Shown here in pieces: positions 1-8,027 of a stretch of 19,210 bases of DNA. Made by a program: the position numbers and the translations under genes. The DNA comes from CAYPZL01 sp964415045 (GTDB lineage Bacteria; Planctomycetota; Phycisphaerae; Sedimentisphaerales; Anaerobacaceae), in NCBI GenBank assembly GCA_964415045.1, contig CAYPZL010000108.1, positions 1 to 19,210 of the forward strand, written 5' to 3'. The notes under the pieces are model-generated. The model searched no databases and was not told where the DNA came from. It saw only the letters and a program-made list of their open reading frames with translations. Positions within the stretch are counted from its first letter, which is position 1. Each line of letters begins with the position of its first letter.

Positions 1-16
1 GAGCCTTTTCAATTCT

Positions 17-33
17 CACCGGCATAGCCGGTG
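17..33. repeat. Perfect 7-bp inverted repeat (hairpin)
   Basis: CACCGGC at 17-23 and GCCGGTG at 27-33 are perfectly complementary around an ATA loop. It lies about 155 bases beyond the stop codon of the minus-strand DUF4838 gene, so it could form a hairpin in that transcript, but no U-run follows it in either direction. It may equally be a REP-like intergenic element. Nothing else recognisable is seen in 1-188. Confidence 0.5.
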
Positions 34-188
34 GATTACAGATTTATGTTTAGCTGCAACGTCACAACCCCGAACGAACGACGGACGCGTTAGTGCAAAG
101 CCCGAAAATGTACCGGCACGTTTAATTCACGATCCGATTGTTGGTGTACTATAACCGCTTTCTTATCTTATTGCTCTTGTGAAGACCT

Positions 189-2750
189 TCAATCTGAGCT
201 AACCACGATCACTGTCCGGCAGATCTTTGGTGCTGTCGCGGGGAAGAGAACCTTTCCCTCGTTGGCCTTTGCCTCCACGTAGTATTCAATGTCATCCTTC
301 TGTGGGTCCAGAGAAACCGTGTACACCCCACGCGCAACGTGTGTGAGCGGCTTGCTCTGAAATGGGCCGCTTCCGAGGGGCCGCCAGTGCAGCGTTGGAG
401 ATCGCACGTCACCGGCCGTCAGGACTCTCACTCTCAGCGCCTCGTCGTCGTATACCTGCGATCTCCCAGGGGTGACGATCAGGCGCGCCGGCCCTGAGTA
501 GGTAGTAGAAGGCTCTGCCTCTTTCGGTAGTCTCCGCTCCATCGTATCGGTCAGTTGCCTGTCCCACTCGCCGACGACGATCGCGTTCCAGGTGAGCTGT
601 TCCAGGTTGGCGATCTCCCCGAGCTCGCTTGAGTTCGTAACGCGCTGAATCTGTAAGGACATCAGCCGCTCCCAAAGCCGCGCCATTTTTATCCGGACAC
701 GCAGCGCCGTAGAGAACTCGTCGCGGCCGACTGCCTCCTCAAGCTCTCCGCGGAGGCACCCGAACTCTCCGATGATGCGCAGGCACTTGAAGGTGTTCAG
801 CCAGTAGTCAAAGCGCTCGAGGTTTCCCGCCCCTGAAATTCGCGGCCGCAGCGCGGCAAGTTTGTCGACGAACTCGTATTTCTTGCTCTCCGTTTTCCAG
901 GATTTGTCATTTGCGACGATTGCTCCGGGGCCGCCTTCTTCCCATCCCGTGGTATGGGGAAGGGATCCGGGGCCGCTCTCACCGGCCTTGTCGAGGCCGG
1001 CGAAGATGGCTGCGATGTCGCCCGCCGCCTCAGGCCCAAATGATTGCCTGGCCCAGTCGGCGTAGAACTCATCGATCCAATCATTTCGACTTTCCGGAAG
1101 GTCGTTCCCAGGGTTGGTGCCAGTGGGGCCCCGGAACCAGAGGAGACCACTCAATGCGCCAATATTCGGTCCCAGGACGCGTGTGCGCCAGTGTTTTGCC
1201 AACATTCCGTGACACCTCTTCCTGTATGCCGCCTTGACATCGTTGTACACGCGGTCCACTTCCAGTTGCGGCTGTACCAGGCCCCAATCCTCCTCCAGCC
1301 ACGTACCCGGCCATTTGATCCGCTTCTCGTCCAAATCCTCAAAGCCCTCGGCCTCGTCCCAAAGGCCGGCAAACGGAACGTTCTTTGGAAGTACAGTATC
1401 GAATGCCGCCGGATCATCCGGCGTTCCCGGCCGCCATCCGCAGAGGGCGAGTTTGAAGGGCGCATTCACCTCCCGCAGTACCTCGTGGACGAGCTGGAGT
1501 TCGGCCTTCACATCCGCCAACTGCCTGTGGGTCAGACCAAAATCCCCCCACATCTCGTAGGTCCAGAGCCAGTAGTAATCCAGCGGATGGGTCTTCATAA
1601 TGCGCTTGAAGATTCCCCTGTATACCTCCTTCACGACGGCCGGGGCGGCGGGGTCTTTCCCCAGTTTCTTCAAGCGTCTCTGGACCTCCGGGGGGATTCC
1701 GCGGACCCAGTTCCGGGGTACTTCCTCACTCTTGGTTTCGAGGCCGAGGGGCACCTCGGTGCCCAGGCATGTCTTGACCCCGATACGTCTGGCATGTGTA
1801 AAGGCCTTTCGGAACATGCTCCCGGTGCGTTCAAAGACGCGATGACAGCTCTCTTGATTGGCGAATTCAGGCATGCGCTCATCCATGACCAGCGGGCCGA
1901 ATCCATTCTTCTCAAAAAGATTTGCGGTACCCCCGTGAAAAGCATCCGTTTTCATGGGCTCGAAACCCCATCGACGATCTGGTCGCAAGGTGTGGGCATA
2001 GTAGGAAGGGTAGGAGAACGTGATCTTTCCGTCCGCCGTCACGTCTTCGGGGAGACCGATCCACACGGTTGGTTCCGGTCCTTCCTGTTCCCCCTTTTCG
2101 GCGTGCCCCCAGCGCGGATACCAGTGCAGGCCAATGAAGTTCATGCCCATCTTGGAGAGCTGGGAAATGACGATGAGGTAATCGTCCGTATTCCACCAGT
2201 CCGGTCCTGCGGGGAAGTTGTGAAATGGAAGGATCCCGCGAGTCTCGAACACCGGCATAGACACTTCATCGATGCCGGCAATCTGCAGGTCCTTCTTGTC
2301 GTCGGGAATGGTATCGCCATGAAGATAGAAGCGAACGCCGAGGTGTTCGGCGAAACGATAAGCTCCGTAAAGCGTTGCAACGGGACCGGCCCCTGCGATA
2401 ACGAGGACATGCCGGTCGTTGTCAGATATCGTCTTGAGATAGTATCCGCCGCGAGGAGCCTTTGTCCCCTCCAAACCGCGCAGTTCCTTCAGTAGGGGAG
2501 TACCATCTTCGACTACTATAATCAAATCCTCCTTAACCGGCAACGTTCGCACTTCTGAGATGGGGAGAAGCTCCCCGGTCGTCAGGTACACGTACCGTCT
2601 CACTTCCTTTGCAGCCATACACACCTGCGCGGGTCCATCTGATGGATACGCGACCGTCACGGCAGCGACGGATTCACCGGCAATCCACAGAAGGAGCAAC
2701 AGCGCAGTAACAAGACTGGACCCCCACTGCGATCCAAGGCACTTCGACAT
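189..2750 (-). CDS. Secreted DUF4838 domain protein (glycoside-hydrolase-like)
   Basis: This encodes an exported protein of 853 residues. A signal peptide covers residues 1-29 (MSKCLGSQ..., hydrophobic run, ending ESVA/A). Residues ~32-160 resemble the alpha/beta N-terminal domain found before GH67/GH20-type catalytic domains (ends LGVRFYLHGDTIP). The DUF4838 core starts near residue 171 (RGILPFHNFP..., KMGMNFIGLHWYP) and includes YYWLWTYEMWG around 393-402, where E399 is an attractive acidic candidate. The last ~105 residues (from ~748) look like an Ig/Fn3-type beta domain. DUF4838 is related to alpha-glucuronidase-like hydrolases, but its activity is mostly uncharacterised. The start at 2750 is chosen over an upstream in-frame ATG at 2864 because GGAGG lies just before it, a signal peptide follows, and the upstream ATG falls inside the predicted promoter. 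The neighbouring sulfatases suggest breakdown of a sulfated glycan (inference). Confidence 0.85.
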   Translation of the reverse strand: MSKCLGSQWGSSLVTALLLLLWIAGESVAAVTVAYPSDGPAQVCMAAKEVRRYVYLTTGELLPISEVRTLPVKEDLIIVVEDGTPLLKELRGLEGTKAPRGGYYLKTISDNDRHVLVIAGAGPVATLYGAYRFAEHLGVRFYLHGDTIPDDKKDLQIAGIDEVSMPVFETRGILPFHNFPAGPDWWNTDDYLIVISQLSKMGMNFIGLHWYPRWGHAEKGEQEGPEPTVWIGLPEDVTADGKITFSYPSYYAHTLRPDRRWGFEPMKTDAFHGGTANLFEKNGFGPLVMDERMPEFANQESCHRVFERTGSMFRKAFTHARRIGVKTCLGTEVPLGLETKSEEVPRNWVRGIPPEVQRRLKKLGKDPAAPAVVKEVYRGIFKRIMKTHPLDYYWLWTYEMWGDFGLTHRQLADVKAELQLVHEVLREVNAPFKLALCGWRPGTPDDPAAFDTVLPKNVPFAGLWDEAEGFEDLDEKRIKWPGTWLEEDWGLVQPQLEVDRVYNDVKAAYRKRCHGMLAKHWRTRVLGPNIGALSGLLWFRGPTGTNPGNDLPESRNDWIDEFYADWARQSFGPEAAGDIAAIFAGLDKAGESGPGSLPHTTGWEEGGPGAIVANDKSWKTESKKYEFVDKLAALRPRISGAGNLERFDYWLNTFKCLRIIGEFGCLRGELEEAVGRDEFSTALRVRIKMARLWERLMSLQIQRVTNSSELGEIANLEQLTWNAIVVGEWDRQLTDTMERRLPKEAEPSTTYSGPARLIVTPGRSQVYDDEALRVRVLTAGDVRSPTLHWRPLGSGPFQSKPLTHVARGVYTVSLDPQKDDIEYYVEAKANEGKVLFPATAPKICRTVIVVSSD

Positions 2751-2835
2751 GACGCCTCCATGGTCTCCAGATACCGTTTCCTCTTCCTCCTCACCAACAT
2801 AGGTTAACCTGCAATACTGCACTTTGTCGTTGATC

Positions 2836-2864
2836 ATTAAAAGCGGCAATAGAGGCAATTTCAA
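2836..2864 (-). promoter_or_regulatory. Sigma70-like promoter of the DUF4838 gene
   Basis: On the minus strand, TTGAAA (2864-2859) and TTTAAT (2841-2836) are separated by exactly 17 bases. Each hexamer matches the consensus at 5 of 6 positions. The predicted transcript start is near 2829, giving a leader of about 80 bases to the ATG at 2750. Confidence 0.6.
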
Positions 2865-3380
2865 GAAATAGAATTCGCGGATTCCGCGGACACCTTACCT
2901 GTTTCTGTCTTGAATTGAGAATCCGTATGGGCTCCAAGCCCCTCGTACATCGTGCCGAATTGATTACGGACAATTGATTGTTTTCTCGGCGTCCTCTGAG
3001 ATCTCTGTGGCAAAACCCGGTTTCCTCCGCGTCCTCGGCGGTTTAAAATCCGTGGCACGTGGCTGGGGAATGACAATGTCGAATCCGTGTCTGAAGAAGT
3101 CTTATCCGCGTTCATCTGTGGTTCTACAATCTGATGAATGGTGTGCATGGCACAGCCTACATTGGGCGAATCCTAAATGCGAATGTCGAAATCCGAAACA
3201 AGTTCGAAGAGCCGAAATCCAAACCGCCAAAACGAGGCCGGTGCGGCTTCGCCGTCGTGAAGTGTTGTTCGTGAAGCGTATCTCCGTTGGGGCCTGGATT
3301 CCCGATCGGGTCGGGAATGACATCGTTGCCATCAGCATTCATCTGCGGTTCCATACAGAATCCGCATGGGCTGAAGGCCA
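2865..3380. repeat. Mosaic of short dispersed intergenic repeats
   Basis: No credible gene lies here. The spacer is built from short modules of the kind scattered between genes in planctomycetes and several other phyla. They include the 'CTCGGCGTCCTCTGAG' and 'CTCCGCGTCCTCGGCGG' units (~2986-3043), the 'TTCATCTGYGGTTC' unit twice (3111-3124 and 3338-3351), the 'GAATCCG(T/C)ATGGGCT' unit twice (2919-2933 and 3358-3372), a run of AAATCC/GAAATCCGAAA units (~3169-3225), and the 'GGATTCCCG...CGGGAATGAC' palindromic unit (3296-3321). Translations such as EPQMNADG and WIPDRVGND are familiar artefacts of such repeats. Two copies of a GGAATGACA...TTCATCTG module lie 247 bases apart in the same order. 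Confidence 0.7.
3298..3318. repeat. Palindromic GGATTCCCG-type repeat core
   Basis: ATTCCCGA (3298-3305) and TCGGGAAT (3311-3318) form a perfect 8-bp inverted repeat around TCGGG. This is the core of a widespread dispersed element whose translation reads WIPDRVGND. Confidence 0.6.
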
Positions 3381-3456
3381 TTCTGCTTGCTGCGGTTTGG
3401 ATGTGATGTCGCGGTCGTTGGTGGTCCTTTGTGCGGGGTGATTCGGAAGGGGGAAC

Positions 3457-3486
3457 TTGACGGGGTGGGTCGGGTCGGCGTAAATA
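3457..3486 (+). promoter_or_regulatory. Possible weak promoter of the first sulfatase
   Basis: TTGACG (3457-3462) is followed after 18 bases by TAAATA (3481-3486). The -35 is good (5/6) but the -10 is poor. It is the only reasonable sigma70-like candidate I see in the ~120 bases before the start at 3584. Confidence 0.3.
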
Positions 3487-3583
3487 GTCCGGTGTATTGG
3501 GCCGTATCGTACGCTCGAAATGGACCCGGCGGGCGGAACGCTCCCGGCGGCAGAGAACGGAACCACGTGGAGGAAACCGAGTT

Positions 3584-5551
3584 ATGAATCGACGACAGTT
3601 CATCAGAAGGATCGGCGCCGCCGGCGCGACACTGTGCGCAGGGACAGGGCTCGTTGCCGGCCGGGCCGCGGCGGCATCGGCGAGAGCTCGGACCGAAACG
3701 GCCGAACGACTCCCGAACATCGTTTACATCATGTCGGACGAGCTGGCCTACTACGAACTGTCCCACATGGGGAATCCGCACATCCGCACCCCGCGCATCG
3801 ACCGCATGGCGGCCGAGGGGATTCGCTTCACGCAAGCGCTGGCCGGGGCGCCGGTCTGCGCGCCGCTGCGCTGCACCCTGATGACCGGCAAGCACATGGG
3901 GCATGCCTCGGTGCGCGTCAACGACGGCGGCACCCCGCTGCGGGCCGAAGAGCAAACGATTGCCTCGATGCTCAAGAGCATCGGCTACGCCACCGGCGGC
4001 TTCGGCAAATGGGGCTGCGGCGGACGGGACTCGACGGGCGTCCCGGAGAAGCACGGCTTCGACGTGTTCTTCGGATACTACGATCAGGTCCACGCCCATT
4101 CGTACTATCCCCCCTACCTGATTCGCAACAGCGAGGAAGTCGAGCTGGCGGGCAACGACGGCGGACGGACCGGGCCCACCTACTCGCACTACGCGATCAT
4201 GGACGAGGCGCTGAAATTCATTCGCAGCAACAAGGACAGGCCCTTCTTCTGTTACCTGCCGATTACCCCACCGCACGGCATGTACGACATTCCCGAGCAC
4301 GATCCGGCGTGGAAGCTGTATCGGAACGACGACTGGGTCAAGGACCCGGAGGTACCGCAGGACGTAAAGAACTACGCGGCGATGGTCACGATGGTCGATA
4401 ACAACGTCGGCCAGGTCCTTCGTCTACTGCGCGAGCTGGATCTGGAAGACAACACGATCGTCTTCTTCACGGGCGACAACGGCGGCCAGGACCGCTTCCG
4501 GAGCCAGGATTATCCGCGCGGCTATTTCGGGCCCAACGTCGATCCGAGGACGGGCGTCGAGTTTCGCGGCGGAAAAGGGAATCTCTACGAAGGCGGCTTG
4601 CGCATTCCCTTCATCGTTCGCTGGCCCGGAAGGATCGAGCCGGGTCGTGTGAGCGACCTGCTGTTCTATCAGCCGGACGTATTGCCCACGCTCGCCGAGC
4701 TGACCGGCGCCGAGCCGCCCGCCGGCATCGACGGGCTGTCCATTCTTCCGGAACTCATCGGCTCCAAGGCGGCCGGCCGCAAGCAGCAGAAGCACGAGTT
4801 TCTCTACTGGGAGTATGGCTCCCAGGTGGCGGTTCGCATGGACAAATGGAAGGCCATCCGGCCGAAAAAGGACGCTTCGTGGGAACTCTACGACCTCGAC
4901 GCTGATATCAGCGAAACGACCGACGTTGCCAGGGAACACCCCGACATCCTCGCCCGCATGAAGGCATACGCCGAGCAGTCGCACACGCCGGTGCGACCGG
5001 GAACCTTCACAGACCGTACTCGCCATGAACGGGATCGCAAGGCCAAATGGGGATCGACCCGCGCCGAAGCCGACAACTACCGACGCAAGGTCAACCGGAT
5101 CGTTGAGAAGGGCCTGATCCCGGCGGCGGAAATGAAGCTGGTTCGCTTCAGCAGCGAAAACCACGCCAACGACCGCCGCGCGGTGTACGCCATCGACGGC
5201 AATCCCCGCACCGTCTGGCACTCGCAGTTTTCCGAAAGGCTCGCCAGGCACCCGCACGAGCTCGTGATCGATCTCGGTGCGACGTACGAGATTCGCGGAT
5301 TCCGTTACCTCGCGCGTCAGGACGGCGGCTGGAACGGCGCGTTTGCCGAGACGGAGTTCTACGTCGGCGACTCGGCGAATACGTTCGGCAAACCGGCGGT
5401 AAAGGCGACCTTCAAGAAGGTGCGCACGCCGCAGGCGGCCGACTGCAAGAGACCGGTTCGCGGCCGCTACGTACTCGTTCGCGTGCTTTCCGAGGTCAAC
5501 AAAAACCCCTGGGCCTCCGCCGCCGACATCGGCATCATCGGATCGAAGTGA
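3584..5551 (+). CDS. Tat-exported S1 sulfatase with C-terminal F5/8-type domain
   Basis: A 655-residue arylsulfatase-type enzyme that would cleave sulfate esters in or beyond the periplasm. A twin-arginine signal (MNRRQFIRRIGAAG) opens the protein. C92 in CAPLR, followed by TGKH, is the formylglycine signature, so activity needs a formylglycine-generating enzyme or anSME encoded elsewhere. Metal-site residues include D52 and D298/N299 (FFTGDNGG). The usual second Asp after D52 is Glu (MSDE). H170/H172 lie in the usual active-site region. Residues ~515-655 form a discoidin/F5/8-type C domain (RFSSEN..., AIDGNPRTVWHSQF, LVIDLGATYEIRGFRYL), probably glycan-binding. The ATG at 3584 is preferred over one at 3497 because GGAGG is at 3569-3573 and the Tat motif follows directly. 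It converges with a second sulfatase. The substrate cannot be read from sequence. Confidence 0.92.
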   Translation: MNRRQFIRRIGAAGATLCAGTGLVAGRAAAASARARTETAERLPNIVYIMSDELAYYELSHMGNPHIRTPRIDRMAAEGIRFTQALAGAPVCAPLRCTLMTGKHMGHASVRVNDGGTPLRAEEQTIASMLKSIGYATGGFGKWGCGGRDSTGVPEKHGFDVFFGYYDQVHAHSYYPPYLIRNSEEVELAGNDGGRTGPTYSHYAIMDEALKFIRSNKDRPFFCYLPITPPHGMYDIPEHDPAWKLYRNDDWVKDPEVPQDVKNYAAMVTMVDNNVGQVLRLLRELDLEDNTIVFFTGDNGGQDRFRSQDYPRGYFGPNVDPRTGVEFRGGKGNLYEGGLRIPFIVRWPGRIEPGRVSDLLFYQPDVLPTLAELTGAEPPAGIDGLSILPELIGSKAAGRKQQKHEFLYWEYGSQVAVRMDKWKAIRPKKDASWELYDLDADISETTDVAREHPDILARMKAYAEQSHTPVRPGTFTDRTRHERDRKAKWGSTRAEADNYRRKVNRIVEKGLIPAAEMKLVRFSSENHANDRRAVYAIDGNPRTVWHSQFSERLARHPHELVIDLGATYEIRGFRYLARQDGGWNGAFAETEFYVGDSANTFGKPAVKATFKKVRTPQAADCKRPVRGRYVLVRVLSEVNKNPWASAADIGIIGSK

Positions 5552-5563
5552 AACAAGCGAACG

Positions 5564-5599
5564 CCCGGCAGGGGCGGAACGTTTCCGCTCAAGGCCGGG
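5564..5599. terminator. Compound hairpin between convergent sulfatases
   Basis: An outer stem CCCGGC (5564-5569)/GCCGGG (5594-5599) encloses a perfect inner stem GCGGAA (5574-5579)/TTCCGC (5583-5588) with loop CGT. It starts 12 bases after the plus-strand stop codon and sits between two convergent genes, so a bidirectional transcription stop is plausible. There is no U-tract on either side, so this is not a textbook intrinsic terminator. Confidence 0.4.
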
Positions 5600-5664
5600 T
5601 AGAGCTCCCGTTCGATCGCGTCTCACGGTGCGCTCGGCGCGTTCCCTAAGGCGGATTCTGCGGA

Positions 5665-7551
5665 CTATTTTGGAATCTCGATCCCGTGATCCTGCGCGAT
5701 CTTGGCCAGGATATTTTTGGCCTTTTTGGGATTGGCCCGCAGGTATTCCCGCACGAGGGGCACGGCATCGGCTTCCATCCAGTCAAGAACGTTGAGGAGC
5801 TTGCGTTCGGCCGTCGTCCCGTGGTTCAAGAGGTTTCGCAGGCACGCCAGGCCGGCTTCTTTGCGACCGAGCTTGACCAGCGTCCAGGCCGCCATGATTT
5901 TTACTTCGTCCGACTCGTCCCGCAGGGCCTTCTCGAGCGTCCCAGCGGCCGGGGCCGCAGCGCCTTCCAGAAGATGAAGTCCCACAACCGCCCAATACCG
6001 AATGCCGCTGTCCCGATCCGACATTCCCTTGACGAATGTCGGCAGGTCTTTCGCGTCGCGCGCCAGCGCCATGTCGGCCGCATCCAGGTACGATTCCAGA
6101 GGATAGAGCCTTCGATCGCGGACCATCTCGTAAATCGTCACGTTGTGCTCGCGCGCCCGTCTCTCGCGCATCGATTCCGGCAGAAGCCCCGAATCGTGCA
6201 GTTCCAGTTGCATCTTCCGCATGGCCCGCCTCATCCGGGCGATTCGCTGCTGATGTTCGGGAGCGTCGATCAGGTTGTGGACGTTGTCGAAGTCCTCGAC
6301 GGTATCGTAGAACTCTTCCGAGACGCGCGGCCTGAAGAACCTTCCCGTGATCTCATTCGTCTTGCCTTCTTTGTGGTACTTTTCCCACGCCGGCGCGGCC
6401 AGGATCTTCCACAGGTACGCTAAGTACTGTCCGGCCGGGGCGTAGGGCATATAATTCTTGTAGTAGGCGAACCGCTTGTCGCGAATCATGCGCACGAAAT
6501 CGCAGCGCTCGTCGGCCCGTTCGCGGAAGCTCAGATGGTACTGCGGCTCCGGCTCCGTGCCTTCGCCCAGGAAGATCGTGCCCTGGAACGTCTCCGGAAT
6601 CTCGGCGCCCGCCAGGCTCAGCCAGGTTTTGGGCATGTCCACGAAACTCACCATGCGATCGACGGTCATGCCGGGCTTCTCGGCCGGCCACAGATGCTTG
6701 TACTTGTGCGGGATGCGAACGACCAGCGGGCAATGCGTCCCACTGGAATACAGGAACCGCTTGCTGCGCGGCATCACGCCGCCGTGGTCCGAGCAGTAGA
6801 TGATAATCGTGTCCTCGTAGAGGCCGTCCTCCTTCAGGGCATCCAGCGTCTCCTTGATGTCGTTGTCCATGTTCTCCACGGCATCGGCGTACTTGGCGTA
6901 GCTCTTGCGGATGGCGGGCAGGTCGGGATGATAGGAGTGCAGCTTCATCTTGTTTGGATCGTTCCGCGTATGGTCGGCATTGCCGTGGGCGCGGCTTTCA
7001 TGACTGCTGGTCGAGTTCACCACGGCGAAGAACGGCTGGCCCGGCTTGCGCTGGCGCCACCCGAAGCGCTTCTTCCGGTCCAGGAGATCCCAGCAGTCAC
7101 GGTCCGGCCGGCCGCCGATGTTGTAGTCCGTCTTGGTCCAGTTCGACGTATGATATCCCGCCTTCCGCAACAGGTCGGGATAGTACTTGATCACGTCATG
7201 CGGAATCTCGTTCCGGCTGCGCATGGGTTGCGTTCCGTTGGAGATGGCATACATACCGGTAATCCAGGTGGAGCGCGTGGGAGCACAGACGGCGGCGTTG
7301 TCAAAGCAATGGAGATACCGAAATCCCTCGGCCGCCAGCTTGTCGATGTTGGGCGTCTTGCAGTTCGTTCCGCCGTAGCAACTGACCCAGAAGATGCTGT
7401 TGTCCTCGCTGGTCAGCCAGAGAATGTTGGGGCGGCTCTCTCTGTCGCTCGCGCCGGCCCCGCTGCCGCGGAATCCCAGCAAGCCGCACGCCGCCGCAAC
7501 CGCACCGGCCTGCACAAACTGTCGTCTCGAAAACTGCATTCTCTCTGTCAT
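5665..7551 (-). CDS. Tat-exported S1 sulfatase with C-terminal HEAT-like repeats
   Basis: A 628-residue sulfatase. The twin-arginine leader MTERMQFSRRQFVQAG is followed by an Ala/Gly-rich segment. The formylglycine motif is C89 in CAPTR, within FDNAAVCAPTRSTWITGMY. The first metal cluster appears as SEDN (D50) and the second as D255-H256 (IYCSDHGG). Residues ~495-605 contain helical pairs resembling HEAT/PBS lyase repeats (GIRYWAVVGLHLLEG, DEVKIMAAWTLVKLG), an architecture seen in planctomycete and Bacteroidetes sulfatases often labelled N-sulphoglucosamine sulphohydrolase-like. That substrate label is not proven here. The start at 7551 is supported by AGGAG seven bases upstream. An alternative Met four codons later (7539) keeps the Tat motif, and an ATG at 7668 would add 39 unrelated residues. 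It likely works with the convergent sulfatase and the DUF4838 protein. Confidence 0.9.
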   Translation of the reverse strand: MTERMQFSRRQFVQAGAVAAACGLLGFRGSGAGASDRESRPNILWLTSEDNSIFWVSCYGGTNCKTPNIDKLAAEGFRYLHCFDNAAVCAPTRSTWITGMYAISNGTQPMRSRNEIPHDVIKYYPDLLRKAGYHTSNWTKTDYNIGGRPDRDCWDLLDRKKRFGWRQRKPGQPFFAVVNSTSSHESRAHGNADHTRNDPNKMKLHSYHPDLPAIRKSYAKYADAVENMDNDIKETLDALKEDGLYEDTIIIYCSDHGGVMPRSKRFLYSSGTHCPLVVRIPHKYKHLWPAEKPGMTVDRMVSFVDMPKTWLSLAGAEIPETFQGTIFLGEGTEPEPQYHLSFRERADERCDFVRMIRDKRFAYYKNYMPYAPAGQYLAYLWKILAAPAWEKYHKEGKTNEITGRFFRPRVSEEFYDTVEDFDNVHNLIDAPEHQQRIARMRRAMRKMQLELHDSGLLPESMRERRAREHNVTIYEMVRDRRLYPLESYLDAADMALARDAKDLPTFVKGMSDRDSGIRYWAVVGLHLLEGAAAPAAGTLEKALRDESDEVKIMAAWTLVKLGRKEAGLACLRNLLNHGTTAERKLLNVLDWMEADAVPLVREYLRANPKKAKNILAKIAQDHGIEIPK

Positions 7552-7589
7552 GTCTATGCTCCTGAATGTGGTGCCCTGGTTCACGTCCC

Positions 7590-7618
7590 ATTCTAAACCA
7601 GACGCGACGATTTCGCCA
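7590..7618 (-). promoter_or_regulatory. Possible promoter of the second sulfatase
   Basis: On the minus strand TAGAAT (7595-7590), 5/6 to the -10 consensus, lies 39-44 bases upstream of the ATG. The hexamer 17 bases further up, TGGCGA (7618-7613), is a poor -35, so this rests mainly on the -10. Confidence 0.3.
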
Positions 7619-8027
7619 CGCACATCTTCAAGACAATCGAGCGGAGGGACACAAGGGCAGCCCACCACCCTCCGTCACGACCATACCAGGCACGCTGATG
7701 TATGAGGGCATGTTTTCACGAACGGACACGTTCATAGCCACGGCCTCTACATTCGTGACATTACGGGACAGGAGGTATCCGGCATCACTTTCGCCTCGCA
7801 AATCGTCGTCTTCTCCGGACATCGCCCCGTCGTTCGGTACGTCGCATCTTCCCATCCTGAACAACCTGTGTCCGAGTCAAGGATCTGGCCACCGGACGTC
7901 TCTTCTGACGCGATGCCGACTGCCCATTCTCAGCCCGGATGCTTCACTTCGTTCAGCATGACAACCGTCTAATGGGTTGAGACAGAGCACTGCTGGTGCG
8001 TACCGCGCTGCGTGAGCGGCGGGTCCG
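7619..8027. repeat. Gene-free spacer ending in a 'CHAERSEA'-type repeat
   Basis: No supported gene is seen. A 78-codon minus-strand frame at 7628-7864 lacks a recognisable family and any clear ribosome site. At 7921-7972, read on the minus strand, TGTCATGCTGAACGAAGTGA and flanking sequence translate as CHAERSEASGLRMG, a phrase produced by a very common dispersed intergenic repeat. A related unit recurs on the plus strand at ~14600-14730. Confidence 0.55.

Noticed and set aside
1044..2495. A 483-codon open frame on the plus strand antisense to the DUF4838 gene
   Set aside because: It has no signal peptide or recognisable motif, and the opposite strand encodes a coherent secreted domain protein with promoter and ribosome site. 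It is a by-product of high GC content.
4424..5626. 400-codon minus-strand frame opposite the first sulfatase
   Set aside because: Arg/Val/Ala-rich mirror of the sulfatase codons. The sulfatase strand has all catalytic motifs.
6535..7596. 353-codon plus-strand frame opposite the second sulfatase
   Set aside because: Antisense shadow without motifs. The sulfatase is unambiguous.
7628..7864. 78-codon minus-strand frame in the sulfatase-GEVED spacer
   Set aside because: No family resemblance and no clear ribosome site. It lies in a repeat-containing spacer, so coding cannot be supported.
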